64,000 nucleotides of DNA from Amaranthus tricolor (taxonomy: Eukaryota > Streptophyta > Magnoliopsida > Caryophyllales > Amaranthaceae): contig NC_080049.1 in the NCBI RefSeq assembly GCF_026212465.1, forward strand, positions 13,600,349-13,664,348, in the 5' to 3' direction. Every line of letters begins with the position of its first letter. Position 1 is the first letter of the stretch. Positions 25,103 through 37,235 of this stretch are shown one piece after another. The notes beneath the pieces were generated by a model. It did not search any database, was not told the origin of the DNA, and worked only from the letters and a program-made list of their open reading frames with translations. The translations under genes were made by a program, and so were the position numbers.

Positions 25103-25404
25103 TCAAGGACAAATATTATCAAGATACACGGCAATCTTGTCTTTTAATTCGCGCATCTCTTCACTTCTCAAAGCGCGTGTTTCCCTCGGAATGTCGTTTA
25201 AAACCTATATTATAATATTAAAATAAAAGCTATTAATATAGAAACATTTAGATTTTACCAATAATATATTTAATTAAGAACGTAACAAATACTTACGACA
25301 TCTATATTTTCGACTCCAAATTCCTTCACGGAATTTATAATATCGTCCATAAACTTCAGCGCGTGGTAGCCGCAGTCAACGGAAGAAGGAGGTTGTTGAA
25401 AGCA
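25103..25404 (-). other. Ulp1-like domain exons 10-11 with catalytic Cys
   Basis: Exon 10 (25404-25297, 36 codons) follows a CTCTTAG acceptor. It encodes CFQQPPSSVDCGYHALKF and then MDDIINSV, giving the oxyanion-hole Gln and the catalytic Cys in the DCGY context. It ends at a GTAAGT donor. Exon 11 (25204-25103, 34 codons including the stop) follows an ATATAG acceptor, begins VLNDIPRE and ends NICP before TGA. The degenerate inverted copy at 23156-23393 contains the second half of exon 10 and exon 11, which marks where that copy was broken. Confidence 0.88.
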
Positions 25405-26295
25405 CTAAGAGAAAATAGAAGTTAGTGTCAAAAACGGTTAAAAACGCATAAAATCGCAACTTAACACATAAATTCTAGAATATGACTATGATTTTCAATT
25501 CTAACAACTTCTACACAATAATATATACCAAATAGTGTTGTGTGCCAAGTTTCGTGCAAAACAAACAAAGTTTGAGCTACTTTACGCGCGGAATTGACAA
25601 AAACGCTTAAAAACGCATAAAATCGCAACTTAACTTCTAATTTCTAGCATATGACTATTATTATCAATTCTAACCATTTCAACACAATAATATATGCCAA
25701 ATAGTGTTGTGTGCCAAGTTTCGTGCATAACAAACCATGTTTGACCTACTTTACGCGCGAAATTCACAAAAACGCTTAAAAACGCATAAAATCGCAACCT
25801 AACTTCTAATTTCTAGCATATAACTATTATTATCAATTCTAACCATTTCAACACAATAATATATGCCAAATAGTGTTGTGTGCCAAGTTTCGTGCATAAC
25901 AAACCATGTTTGACCTACTTTACGCGCGAAATTGATAAAAACGCTTAAAAACCCATAAAATCGCAACTTAACTTCTAATTTCTAGCATATGACTATTATT
26001 ATCAAGTATAACCATTTGAACACAATCATATATGCCAAATAGTGTTGTGTGCCATGTTTCGTGCATAACAAACCATGTTTGACCTACTTTACGCGCGAAA
26101 TGGACAAAAACGCTTAAAAATGCATAAAATCGCAACTTAACTTCTAATTTCTAGCATATGACTATTATTATCAAGTCTAACCATTTCAACACAATAATAT
26201 ATGCCAAATATAGTTGTGTGCAAAGTTCCGTGCATAACAAACCATGTTTGAGCTACTTTACGCGCGAAATTGACAAATAAAAACGCGAAATTGAC

Positions 26296-26629
26296 AGCAT
26301 CAAACTAGTGACCAGACCACCTTGCACGATACGTGGAGACCAAACCTATGCATCCAGGACCTAGGCTAAAGTGGAAATGGAATCCTGGTACTTGGATCTA
26401 GCTATCAAGGTCCTAAAACCATTCTAACAATCCCCGTGGACTCCTAGAAGCTGAGCCGAAGGAGGGCTGGTCGACAGTTTGCTAGATCAGAATTTTGTTT
26501 AAGTGTTTATGGTTGTTTCGTGTTCTTTTCATGATCATTTGTAGTTTTTGATTGTGTCTTTAATCAAAGCTTACGCACAACATTAATCCTTGCATAACCA
26601 AGGCCTTAATCAGCCCCGGTTTCGCATCA
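26296..26629 (+). repeat. Fragment of the 1,045-bp LTR family inside the satellite-bearing intron
   Basis: From about 26310 (CTTGCACGATACGTGGAG) to GCATCA at 26629 this matches parts of the complete LTR at 31871-32915, including CTTGCATAACCAAGGCC and the terminal CGCATCA, with a large internal deletion. I see no target duplication, so it is a remnant rather than a clean insertion. Confidence 0.75.
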
Positions 26630-27188
26630 AAACCAAGTTTAAGTACTTTACGCGCGAAATTGACAAAAACGCTTAAAAACGCATAAAATCGCAACTTAAC
26701 TTCTAATTTCTAGCATATGACTATTATTATCAATTCTAACCATTTCAACACAATAATATATGCCAAATAGTGTTGTGTGCCATGTTTCGTGCATAACAAA
26801 CCATGTTTGACCTACTTTACGCGCGAAATTGATAAAAACGCTTAAAAACCCATAAAATCGCAACTTAACTTCTAATTTCTAGCATATGACTATTATTATC
26901 AAGTATAACCATTTCAACACAATAATATATGCCAAATAGTCTTGTGTGCCATGTTTCGTGCATAACAAACCATGTTTGACCTACTTTACGCGCGAAATGG
27001 ACAAAAACGCTTAAAAATGCATAAAATTGCAACTTAACTTCTAATTTCTAGCATATGACTATTATTATCAAGTCTAACCATTTCAACACAATAATATATG
27101 CCAAATAGTGTTGTGTGCCAAGTTTCGTGCATAACAAACCATGTTTGACCTACTTTACGCGCGAAATTGACAAATAAAAATGCGAAAT

Positions 27189-27440
27189 TGACAGCATCAA
27201 ACTAGTGACCAGACCACCTTGCACGACACGTGGAGACCAAACCTATGCATCCAGGACCTAGGCTAAAGTGGAAATGGAATCTTGGTACTTGGATCTAGCT
27301 ATCAAGGTCCTAAAACCATTCTAACAATCCCCGTGGACTCCTAGAAGCTGAGCCGAAGGAGGGCTGGTCGACAGTTTGCTAGATCAGAATTTTGTTTATG
27401 TGTTTGTGGTTGTTTCGTGTTCTTTTCATGATCATTTGAC
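27189..27440 (+). repeat. Second, shorter LTR fragment in the same intron
   Basis: This nearly duplicates 26296-26540 (GACAGCATCAAACTAGTGACC through CATGATCATTTG) and is cut off before the 3' end of the LTR. It lies about 895 bp from the first copy together with matching satellite monomers, so it arose by local duplication and not by a second insertion. Confidence 0.75.
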
Positions 27441-27478
27441 CAAACCTATACAAAACCCATAAAATTGAATTTGTGTAC

Positions 27479-28028
27479 CTTTCTTGCTATCCATTTTGGA
27501 AATGTGGCTCTGGATGTAGATCCCATTTGTCCACGCACTCTTTTCATTGCGCTGAAACGCATGGGAAAAGTAATACCATTTATATATATATATATAACAC
27601 TTAATTAAATCAAATTGGTAAAATAATTAATATTACGTACGCATTCAACAATGCTTTGAATCTTGTGTTGCGAGGTAGGCTGTTAGGTTTTTGTAATGAG
27701 TCGAAGACGTGCACGGTGTTCGTTAAAGGACATATGATCAAAAGTATCCAATGCAAACTACAAACACAAATTTAAAATCAACAAATTAGAGATTAGGTGA
27801 CTTTAAAAATCAAAAGATAAGTTCAATTTCAAAAATAAAACTTACTCTTCCCAATATGAAGCCAAAATGAATGTGTGTTTACATGCAAGGGAATTAGTCA
27901 AAGCAGTCTCAATGTATGCTCTGACGACATCTGGATCATTTCTACATTTACTACCCGAAATCGTCTCCGGACAAAACCATCCAATTTTTGTTGGAGGTTC
28001 GCAAGAATTTACCTCCTCGTAAACCGCA
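27479..28028 (-). other. Ulp1-like domain exons 7-9 with catalytic His and Asp
   Basis: Exon 7 (28028-27846) ends in TFILASYWEE with a split codon. Exon 8 (27757-27641) completes it as D and gives LHWILLIICP and then VHVFDSLQKP, holding the catalytic His and Asp of the C48 fold. Exon 9 (27551-27479) ends in FPKWIARK at a GTACAC donor. Phases are +2/+1 between 7 and 8, +2/+1 between 8 and 9, and 0 after exon 9. The reading frame is open through all three exons, unlike exons 2 and 3. Confidence 0.85.
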
Positions 28029-30597
28029 CTAAACTCACAAATAAGAGAATTTTGTTAGTAATTCGGTCATTAAAACAATTAAACAACAATGCCTAACTTG
28101 TAAGATAATGAACATCACCTCATGTAGACATGGAAAAGAGCTACGTTCAGCATCTCTCCTCTAAAAAATTGCCCGATGTCACTAGGACCAATAATTACAT
28201 ACGGGTCTTCTGAAAAGCAGTATTGCTCCTTCAGCAGGGGCAACATGATTGGGTCCTCCTCACTTATGCGAGATGCACAATAATGCAGCCATTTGCAATC
28301 TTGAGAGAGATCTTTTAGCTCCTCATCAGTCAAAATTGGAGTGCTTGGCATCGACTTTGACCCAGTCGACACCTTTGCTGAGGAACCGACCTCTCTACAA
28401 GATCCCTTTGGACTCTTTTGCTATTTCAATTGATAAATAAAAATTAAATTAGTGTGAGCATGCAATTAAAAAATAAAAATAAATAAGGTACAAATGATTC
28501 TTACCGTGTTAGTGAATCGGACCCAAGCATATGGCCATGTGACGAAACTACCTAGGGCGTCTGATAGTTTCTCAAGGCTCCATGCTGGCATTGGAATTGG
28601 GAGTGAGAAATCTTCAAACCCCTTTACAATAGTCTCCACTGCCACACTGATGTGGCCACTTGTAACAGGCACTGAATGCACTGTTTGGCCCTCTTTATTT
28701 GGCTGTGCCATACCATATGCAACCTCAGTTAAGTCGCCATCACTAGCAACACCTAACTGAGGCAGCAAAAGAGAACAAGGAGTCGCCTCCTGAAAATTGT
28801 GTCGTTTAGTATAATAAGCATCAAAATAAAATTTTAATTACGCGTTGCAATTTAAATTGATAAGTGCTTATATATTTAAAAACTATATACCTGTAGCACT
28901 GGCACCGGAGTTGGCTCCGGATTTTGAGCAACGGGGGTATTAGTAAAGAGCTGGGGTGCTACGGGGGTAATGGGCTCGGGTGTTGGCTCGACCAAAGCGT
29001 CAGAATCCCCATGTTGACTTCCCTGATCCTCGACAATCAGGTTTGCCAAGTCCACAATGGGTGCACCCATCTTTTGCAACACGGTGGCCAACTTCGCGAG
29101 AACGTCCTTCGTAATCTCCGCTCGGAGGGTTGCTGCTTCTTCCCGCAGTGCCGTTCGGGATTGAGTAGCAACACACTCTTTACCGAATGCCTTCTGTAAC
29201 CCCACGCGGACGCCTCCTTTTCCGACTACCCGCCCACTGTGGTCTTTCCCTAAGACCATATGCAATGCGTCAACATTGCCTTTTGGGGTGAACTCCCCCG
29301 TAGCTTCTTTTTCCTTCCAGCCCATCTGTTAAAATAAAAAGTGACATATATAGTAATTAGTATAAGTACATCAAAGCAAAAGAATACAAAACAAATGAAG
29401 AATATACTTAATAATTTCAAAACTCACCACAGCATCAGCAACCTTCTTCGTTCCCGGATCATTAATGGTAAATTTACCACTTGCATCTCGGGAATGAAGC
29501 CCGCAATACCAATCACGCACCCGATCTCCAGCAAGAGTATGTACGGATGCGGAGGTAGTCGTAGATGAGGGTGTGGATGAACTTTGATTGGGGTATAAAC
29601 CCGCATCCACCCACTCTTTTCGGACCTCATCGTACGTTTTCTAGCCTAAGCGATGGTAAAACTTCCTTTTGCTTGCAGAATCTGAAGCTTTACCACGCTT
29701 TTCCTAATTAATCAATAGAAATCGAATGTCATGTATTAGTTTAATGACTGAATCAAAAGAAGTAAATTCAAATTGGTAAACTATAATATAATATGAAATA
29801 CTTACAACTTCTATGGGAGTTGTTCTTTTGGCAACAAAGGCCTCCCAATCCCTCTTCGATATGTGACCCCATATTTCGTAGGGCATCTTCGAAGGTGCTT
29901 GCTCTCCACCTTCGTTTCCCGTTTTCACCTTTTTGGTCGTATTTGGGCACGGGTCTTCGTAATCCAGCAAGTTACTAGCTTGGATTTGAAATCTCTGAAT
30001 CTTTCAGCAACAGCTGAAAGAAACACATTCTTCTTGTCCTCATCGCTCTCGATGTGGAAAAGATTCTACAAAAAAAATTTATATTTGTTACTGTCAATTA
30101 AATTAATTTTAAAATGAAACTAAATGAGTAAAAATAGTAAAGTTGCTTACCACAGTATCATTCCATAGAGAGTTTTTCAAACCCTCTGGAACCTCGTTCC
30201 ATGCGTGCAATATGGAAATCTTGCAGATACATAGGCCCACTTGTTTTCCATATTGCCTACGCCATTTTCCGCAGGGTTGACCCAATGCATTGTATTCCAA
30301 ATGCATTGGTTCCGTGACTTTGAGGTTTTTCGTAGGACCTCGCCCTTTTCTTTTCTTACTGGTAGTGGGAGCATCCATTGGTGGGGCGTCTTCAGTCTCA
30401 AAATCATTGTCTAGAGGTGGAGCGTCTTCAGCCATACGCTCGAATCTCACAATTTGGTCCTCTTCACTGTCGTAACTACGATGCCCATTATCCGAGGTCT
30501 CAATCTCGGGGACAATTTCGTCTCTGAATAGATGCATTATATATCAGTACCTGAAAGAGTATGAATAGAAATATATTAGAACATAAGCTAAGTAATA

Positions 30598-30722
30598 TTA
30601 AGAATATGACTATGATTTACAATTCTAATACGTACGTTCAACACAATAATATATAACAAATAAGTGTTCTGTGCAAAGTTTCATGCAAAACAAACCAAGT
30701 GCCAAAAAAACTTTTAAAAGCT
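30598..30722 (-). repeat. Solitary satellite monomer relic between the two CACTA genes
   Basis: On the plus strand, GAATATGACTATGATTTACA, then CACAATAATATATAAC, GTGCAAAGTTTCATGCAAAA and AAGTGCCAAAAAA match the reverse complement of the satellite consensus for most of one unit. It sits between the start of the Ulp1-like gene (30537) and the end of the transposase gene (30747), separate from the intronic cluster. Confidence 0.75.
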
Positions 30723-30746
30723 TTAAATTCATACCTTGTGAATCAC

Positions 30747-33700
30747 TTAATTCAAATGTATTCCTTCCGTGTGATCTACACGCATATAACCAACATCTAC
30801 ATCATCTACATCATCTTGATCCACTGATATTGGATTGATAAAGGGAGGGGAGTCTTCAAAAGCTTCATATTCTTCCTCATCCTCAACATCACATATACCA
30901 AGAATGCTTCTTTTTCCCGGTACAACAATAGACCATTTTTTATCAGACGGGTCTACAATGTAGAATACTTGCTTGGCTTGTGTGGCTAATATGAATGGCT
31001 CCTCACTATCACGCAAACGAGCTAAGTCTACAAGAGTGAATCCACAAGGGTCGTCATTTTTTATGCATCGTCGATTATTATCTACCCACTTACATTTGAA
31101 AAGACCAATATTGAAAGTAGAGTAGTCAAGCTCCCATATTTCATGTACCCGCCCGTAGTATACCAATTTAGCATCAACCGGCGCTTGATCCTTCGCACTC
31201 GCGTAAAATGTAGATGACGCCAAAATAGAAACCCCACTATTCTGTAGATACGATGACTTCTTGTCTTGACCCTCAGTCCAAAATGTGAAGCCATTGACAT
31301 CGTAACCCTCATATTTGTTGACATCATCACGAGGACCAAAAGCTAACCACTTAACAATTTCGGATACACCCTTGAGTTCTTCGCATATTACTCGATTATG
31401 AAACCAATTAATTAACGTCTTGTTATGCAACTGCATCAATGCCCTATCCCCTTTAGAAGGATGTTTTGCGCGCAATATATCAAAATGCTCACTCAAAAAA
31501 GGATGAACTTCCGGAATATGATGCAACACATACAAGTGTGCTTGTAGAAGGCTTTGTCGAGGAGGTGTGACCGATTTGGAGCCAATTGTTCCTTTTCCCT
31601 CAAGCCTTCCTTCATGTCTAGAGGTGGGAAGTCCAATAGGCTTTGCCATGGCCAAATACTCGGCTATAAAGTTACTAATCTCATCGCTCATAGTGCCTTG
31701 AATCATACTCCACTTGGGTTGTGCTGGATTCCTCACCTTGTTTTGTAAAACACCCATGTGTCTTTCAAAAGGATAACACCACCTTAAAAAAACTGGACCC
31801 AAAAGTTTGATCTCACGAACGAGATGGACAATAAGATGAACCATTATGTCAAAGAAAGAAGGTGGAAAATTGATGCAAATGCGGTTGCATCAAGTCAAGA
31901 TAGCAAAGGGAACAGCTCATGGTACACAAGGCTGCATACGGACCTCAGGGAACAGCTCATGGTTCCAGAACAACACAGCAGCGAACTAGCAACCAGGGCA
32001 CATTGCACGACACGTGGAGGCCAAACCAGTACGTCTAGGACTTGGACTAAAGTGGAAATGGAATCTTGGTACTTGGAACTTCATGCCTTGGCCCAAGAAC
32101 ATCACTATGCATCATGGACAACCTACTGAAATGAGCCATGAAGGTCAGCCACTCAACAAGAAGTACAGATGCTTGTGCTGACCAGCTGACCTAGCATGCG
32201 TTGTGTAGATCGTGTTTCATGGTATCTTGTGCCACCAAGGGTTGAAATGGAATATCTACACTAGGAACTTGCTATCAAAGTCCTAAAACCATTCTAAAGA
32301 TCCACGTGGAGTCCTAGAAGTTGAGCTGAAGGAGGGCTGTTTGGTTGATTTGCAGATCAGAATATTTTCTAAGTGTTTTTGCTTTCTGTTTCTGTTTTAA
32401 ACACCTTGTAAATAGCACGTGTATTTTAAATAAAGCTCGTGTCATAATATAGACGTTAAGGTAGTTGAGGACTCTATATAAGGAGGGCCTCACCCATGTA
32501 ATAAGACGTTCAATTCATGTACGTTTCATTTGGATAATTCAATACATAGAGGCATTTCAGAAAAAGTATTTTTTCTGTTTTCTTCTCTGAAGTTGGAGGC
32601 AACTTCATCAAAGGCTACGGAGTAACCTTTGATCCTTCGAGTGTTAAGAGTTGCGGAGCAGCCTTGATACTTTAAGGAAACCTCGAGTGCAAGGTCTGGA
32701 AGGCTTTGTACATATCGTTTTCATGTCGATCATAGAGGAGGGTCGCAGGTGATCAACATCAGAAAATCAAGAACGGAGTTCTTGGTTCTGTTTGTGGTTG
32801 TTTCGTGTTCTTTTCATGATAATTTCGTAGTATTGTTTGTAGTAATCATTAAAGCTTCCGCGCAACATTCATCCTTGCATAACCAAGGCCTTAATCAGCC
32901 CTTGATTACGCATCAAAAATACATCTCAAACTTGCATAAAGTTACAATCACGTCGAGTTGAAGTGCATCAAGTTTAAAGGGATCAAGAACTTTACTACAA
33001 ATTGTGTTGAAGAACAAACATAGCTCGGTAATAGCATATCTCACATGTTTTGGCAGTATTCCACGGATTGCAATTGGTAAGAACACTTGCATCATTACAT
33101 GGCAATCGTGAGATTTCATGCTTCCCAACTTCAGCTCACCATTTAGGCTAACAAATCTCTTCATGTTGGATGAGTACCCAGACGGAACCTTAATGCCATA
33201 CAAACACTCACAAAATGTCCGCTTCTCTGCTTTGGACAATGTGTAGCAAGCTGGAGGCAAATAAACTTTGTCATTAAGCATCTTCTTCTTATTGTCACCA
33301 ACTTCATCATCAGCTCTATTTCTTTTCTTACTCACCTTAACATGTGCCCACAACTCCGGACGAATACCCTTACTTTCAAACCAATCTCGCACGGCCCTAA
33401 CATCTTTTGTCTTACCCGGAATGTTCATGAGAGTCCCGAGTATGGCATCGCATACATTTTTCTCTATATGCATAACGTCAATACAATGCCTAACTTGTAG
33501 ATCTCTCCAATATGGAAGCTTCCAAAAGATTGATTCTTTTTTCCATAATCGGCCTTCACCTCCTTGCACTTGCCCCGTTTTACCAAATACAGTCTCAACT
33601 CCCTTAACCTGTTCATAAACCTCATAACCGGTCAACGGTCGACGAGCTACACGGTCCTCAACCTCCCCATTGAACAACTTCTTCTTCTTACGATATTGGT

Positions 33701-35120
33701 GGTCTCGTGGGAGGAAATTTCGATGGTGCATGAATACGTGTTTGCACTTAGGAATCCACGTGGATTCCATGTCATCGATACATATCGGGCATGCTTTCTT
33801 CCCTTTGTTCTTATACCCCGATAAGTTGCCATATGCCGAAAAATCATTAACGGTGCATAAAAGCATTGCACGCAAGGTGAACTCCTCATTAGCATATGCA
33901 TCAAACACTGAAACGCCTTCATCCCACATCTTTCTCAAATCCTCAACGAGAGGTGCAAGATACACATCTATGTCATTGCCAGGTTGTTTAGGACCCGAGA
34001 TAAGAAGCGAAAGCATTATGTACTTACGCTTCATACACAACCAAGGTGGCAAATTATAGATTACTAAAAGTACCGGCCAAGTACTATGTTGAGAACTAAG
34101 ATTGCCGAACGGGTTCATTCCATCCGTACACAGTCCGAGCCTTAAATTACGAACCTCATCCCCAAAAGTCTTATGCAACCTATCAATACTCTTCCACTCC
34201 GGAGAATCAGATGGATGTGTGAGCAAGTGACCTTTCTTCACCCTATCTGCATGCCACCTCAAATTTAACGCATCTTTCTTTATAGAAAACAAGCGCTTGA
34301 ATCTAGGTATTATTGGAAGATACCACAATACCTTAGCCGGGGGCCCTTTAGCATCCCAAGCCCCTTTACGCTTGTAGCGCGATAACCCACACCTAGGACA
34401 CTCTTCTAAGTTCTCGTTTTCATTCCGATACAACACACAATCATTCGGACACGCATGAATCTTCTGGTACTCTAAGCCGAAAGGACACATGAGCTTTTTG
34501 GCATAATATGTCGACTTTGGAAGTTCATTTCCCTCAGGAAGCAACTCACCTAACGCTTCTAATAACATTGTGAAACTAGCGTCACTCCAATTGAACTTTG
34601 ACTTAATGTTGAAAATTGTCAACACTGCTGTTAGTTTGGTGAACTTTATACATCCAGGGTACAAAGGCTGTTGAGAAGCCTCTGTCAACAAGTCAAAAAC
34701 ACGAGGACGTTTTCCTAACTCATCCTCGACTCCCTCCATCATCTCATCAACACGATCCACATCCTCATCGACATTCTCTTCATCTGTCTCATACCCATCA
34801 ACACGATCTACTACATCCTCATTGACATCGGCCACATTATTGACGTCCTCAACAACACTTTTCTCTTTGTAAACTCCCTCCTCACCATGCCAAACCCAAA
34901 CATGATATTGAGGCCTAAACCCACGTCGAAGTATGTGCTCCCTAAGGATATCAACACTATCTACCTTTGATACATTGCCACAACTGACACATAGGCAATA
35001 AAAAGCAACTCCCCCCGTCCTAACTTGATGTTCAACCGCAATACTACAAAATTCTAATACGCCATCAATAAATTCCGACGATTCAATGCTTCCATACATC
35101 CAAGAACGATCATTTGTCAT
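30747..35120 (-). pseudogene. CACTA tnp2-type transposase gene (TNPD-like), interrupted by an LTR
   Basis: The start is placed at ATG 35120 (MTNDRSWMYGS), because the transposase-associated domain conventionally begins there and a TTAG acceptor-like site sits just upstream. In order the product shows: a transposase-associated domain (residues 1-85); an acidic linker; a Cys-rich NDCVLYR/CPRCG segment (227-245); the tnp2 core with CTDGMNPFG (331-339) and DVMHIEKNV (548-556); and the start of a DUF4218-type domain (GSMKSHDCHVMM, about 666). The frame stops after KFEMYF, where a 1,045-bp LTR lies at 31871-32915. Beyond it the same frame resumes (FFDIMVHL, residues of 30747-31870), finishing the DUF4218 and DUF4216-type regions (YYGRVHEIWELDY). 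Apart from the insertion I see no stop. The product would bind element ends and catalyse excision and insertion in the nucleus. Confidence 0.9.
31871..32915 (+). mobile_element. Solo LTR (1,045 bp) inserted in the transposase gene
   Basis: It begins TGATGCAAATG and ends ATTACGCATCA, so the ends are TG..CA within a TGATGC/GCATCA inverted repeat. It is flanked by a perfect 5-bp duplication AAAAT (31866-31870 and 32916-32920). A TATA-like CTATATAAGG at 32473-32482 and AATAAAG near 32429 suggest plus-strand orientation. No internal retrotransposon sequence is present, so this is best read as a solo LTR. Fragments of the same family occur in the element's satellite intron. Confidence 0.85.
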
Positions 35121-36254
<1,134 letters not shown>

Positions 36255-36480
36255 TTCAAATAATGTAAAACATATATATGAAAAACTTGAATAATACAAA
36301 TTAGTAAAATAAATATAATAAATACAACGAAAACAGAGACCAAAATTAATAATTAATATTCTTAAACTAAAGAGTTTTTTTTTTCTTGCATTATTCTTCA
36401 TGACTGATCTAACCTACGTACACAAATCCTATTCGAAGTCTTTCATCTTCTTCATGACGAAACTGCCCTTTTTTATTTGA
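36255..36480. other. CACTA 5' region, no gene seen
   Basis: The stretch is AT-rich, with a short copy of the ATAATGTAAAACATATATATG phrase that also occurs left of the TA tract, which suggests a small duplication around the microsatellite. No open frame or RNA is supported. Confidence 0.4.
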
Positions 36481-37200
36481 TATTGCTTTATTGATATATT
36501 GTTTGATTGAGTTTACAACAACAAGAACAACAAGATTATATTCGATTTTTTACAATAAGAATAAGAACTAAGAACAACAACGTAACAAGATTTTAAGTTG
36601 AAGATGAACAGAAACATGGTTTATGAACAGCAACATCAACAACAAAAACAACTTCATCTTCTCAAATGACCACAAGATTTTTTACAAGAACAGCAACAAC
36701 AAGAAGATGAACAGAAACATATATTCGATGAACAGCAACAAGAACAGCAACAAAATTCGTTTATGAAAATTCGAAGTTTGATGATGAAATAAAAATAAAA
36801 ATAAAAACAGCAACAAGAACAGCAAAAGTTCAAAATAAAATTAAAAATAAAAACAGCAACAAGAAGCAACAAGGATTTACCTTCAAAACACAAGTTTGAT
36901 GATGTACAGTAGATGAAAAGAAGCAACACGAATAGCAACAAGTTTGTGAAGATGAACAGCAACAAGTTTGTGAAGATGAAGAAGATGAACAACAACACGA
37001 ACACGTACAAATGAAGATGAATAATAGCAAATGAATAAAAGAGCGTTTGTGAAAATGAAGATGAACACAAGAAACGAACACAATATGAAGCGTTTTTGAA
37101 GCGTTTGTGAAGATGTTGAAGAGGAACGAATTGCAAATGAAGATGAAGCATTTTTTCAATGAAGAACAGCACTGTATAACGTTAACGTATTTGAGAAGAT
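36481..37200. repeat. Low-complexity AAC/CAG/GAAGATGAA-rich region of the CACTA 5' part
   Basis: Words such as AACAGCAACAAGAA and GATGAACAGCAAC dominate on the plus strand. The long minus-strand frames are Cys/Phe/Leu-rich and look composition-driven. It lies upstream of the transposase gene, where an untranslated first exon or promoter could be, but I cannot show either. Confidence 0.6.
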
Positions 37201-37235
37201 ATGAGAAATAAAAAGAAATGGCGGGTTTTATTTGT

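Larger units (their letters stand above)
25405..27478 (-). repeat. 2.07-kb intron 9 of the Ulp1-like gene, filled with satellite monomers and LTR fragments
   Basis: The donor AAG|GTACAC at 27478 and acceptor CTCTTAG at 25405 enclose this intron. Reverse-complement monomers of the ~170-bp satellite fill 25427-26280 (about five; the word TTTACGCGCG recurs near 25580, 25750, 25920, 26090 and 26258) and 26640-27178 (about three). An LTR-derived fragment follows each group (26296-26629 and 27189-27440). The second group plus fragment repeats the first at an offset of about 895 bp. Relative to the element, the monomers have the same orientation as the long array has relative to the inverted CACTA end. 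Confidence 0.9.
25103..30537 (-). pseudogene. CACTA second gene: TNPA-like N-terminal part with C-terminal Ulp1-like (C48) protease domain, 11 exons
   Basis: GT-AG splice sites and continuous phases support minus-strand exons at 30537-30151, 30065-29806, 29703-29428, 29325-28891, 28789-28505, 28420-28119, 28028-27846, 27757-27641, 27551-27479, 25404-25297 and 25204-25103. The N-terminal part has an acidic start, a basic KKRKGRGPTK stretch and motifs such as EYNALGQPCGKWR and YEIWGHISKRDWEAF, typical of plant CACTA second open reading frames. The C-terminal part has His (HWILLIICP), Asp (VFDSL), Gln (QQP) and Cys (DCGYHALKF) of a Ulp1/C48 cysteine protease, a family that cleaves SUMO-type linkages. 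Two lesions are visible: an in-frame TAG at 29641-29643 in exon 3, and a frame change in exon 2 between about 29930 and 29995 (260 nt where a multiple of three is expected). Exon 1 starts at ATG 30537. Protease activity is inferred from motifs only. Confidence 0.85.

Noticed and set aside
25103..30537. Ulp1-like gene as an independent host SUMO protease gene
   Set aside because: It lies wholly between the CACTA termini, on the same strand as and just downstream of the transposase gene, with an N-terminal part typical of CACTA second genes.
31824..32129. Plus-strand 101-codon frame starting in the transposase gene
   Set aside because: It is antisense to the transposase for its first part and then runs into the solo LTR; no recognisable product.
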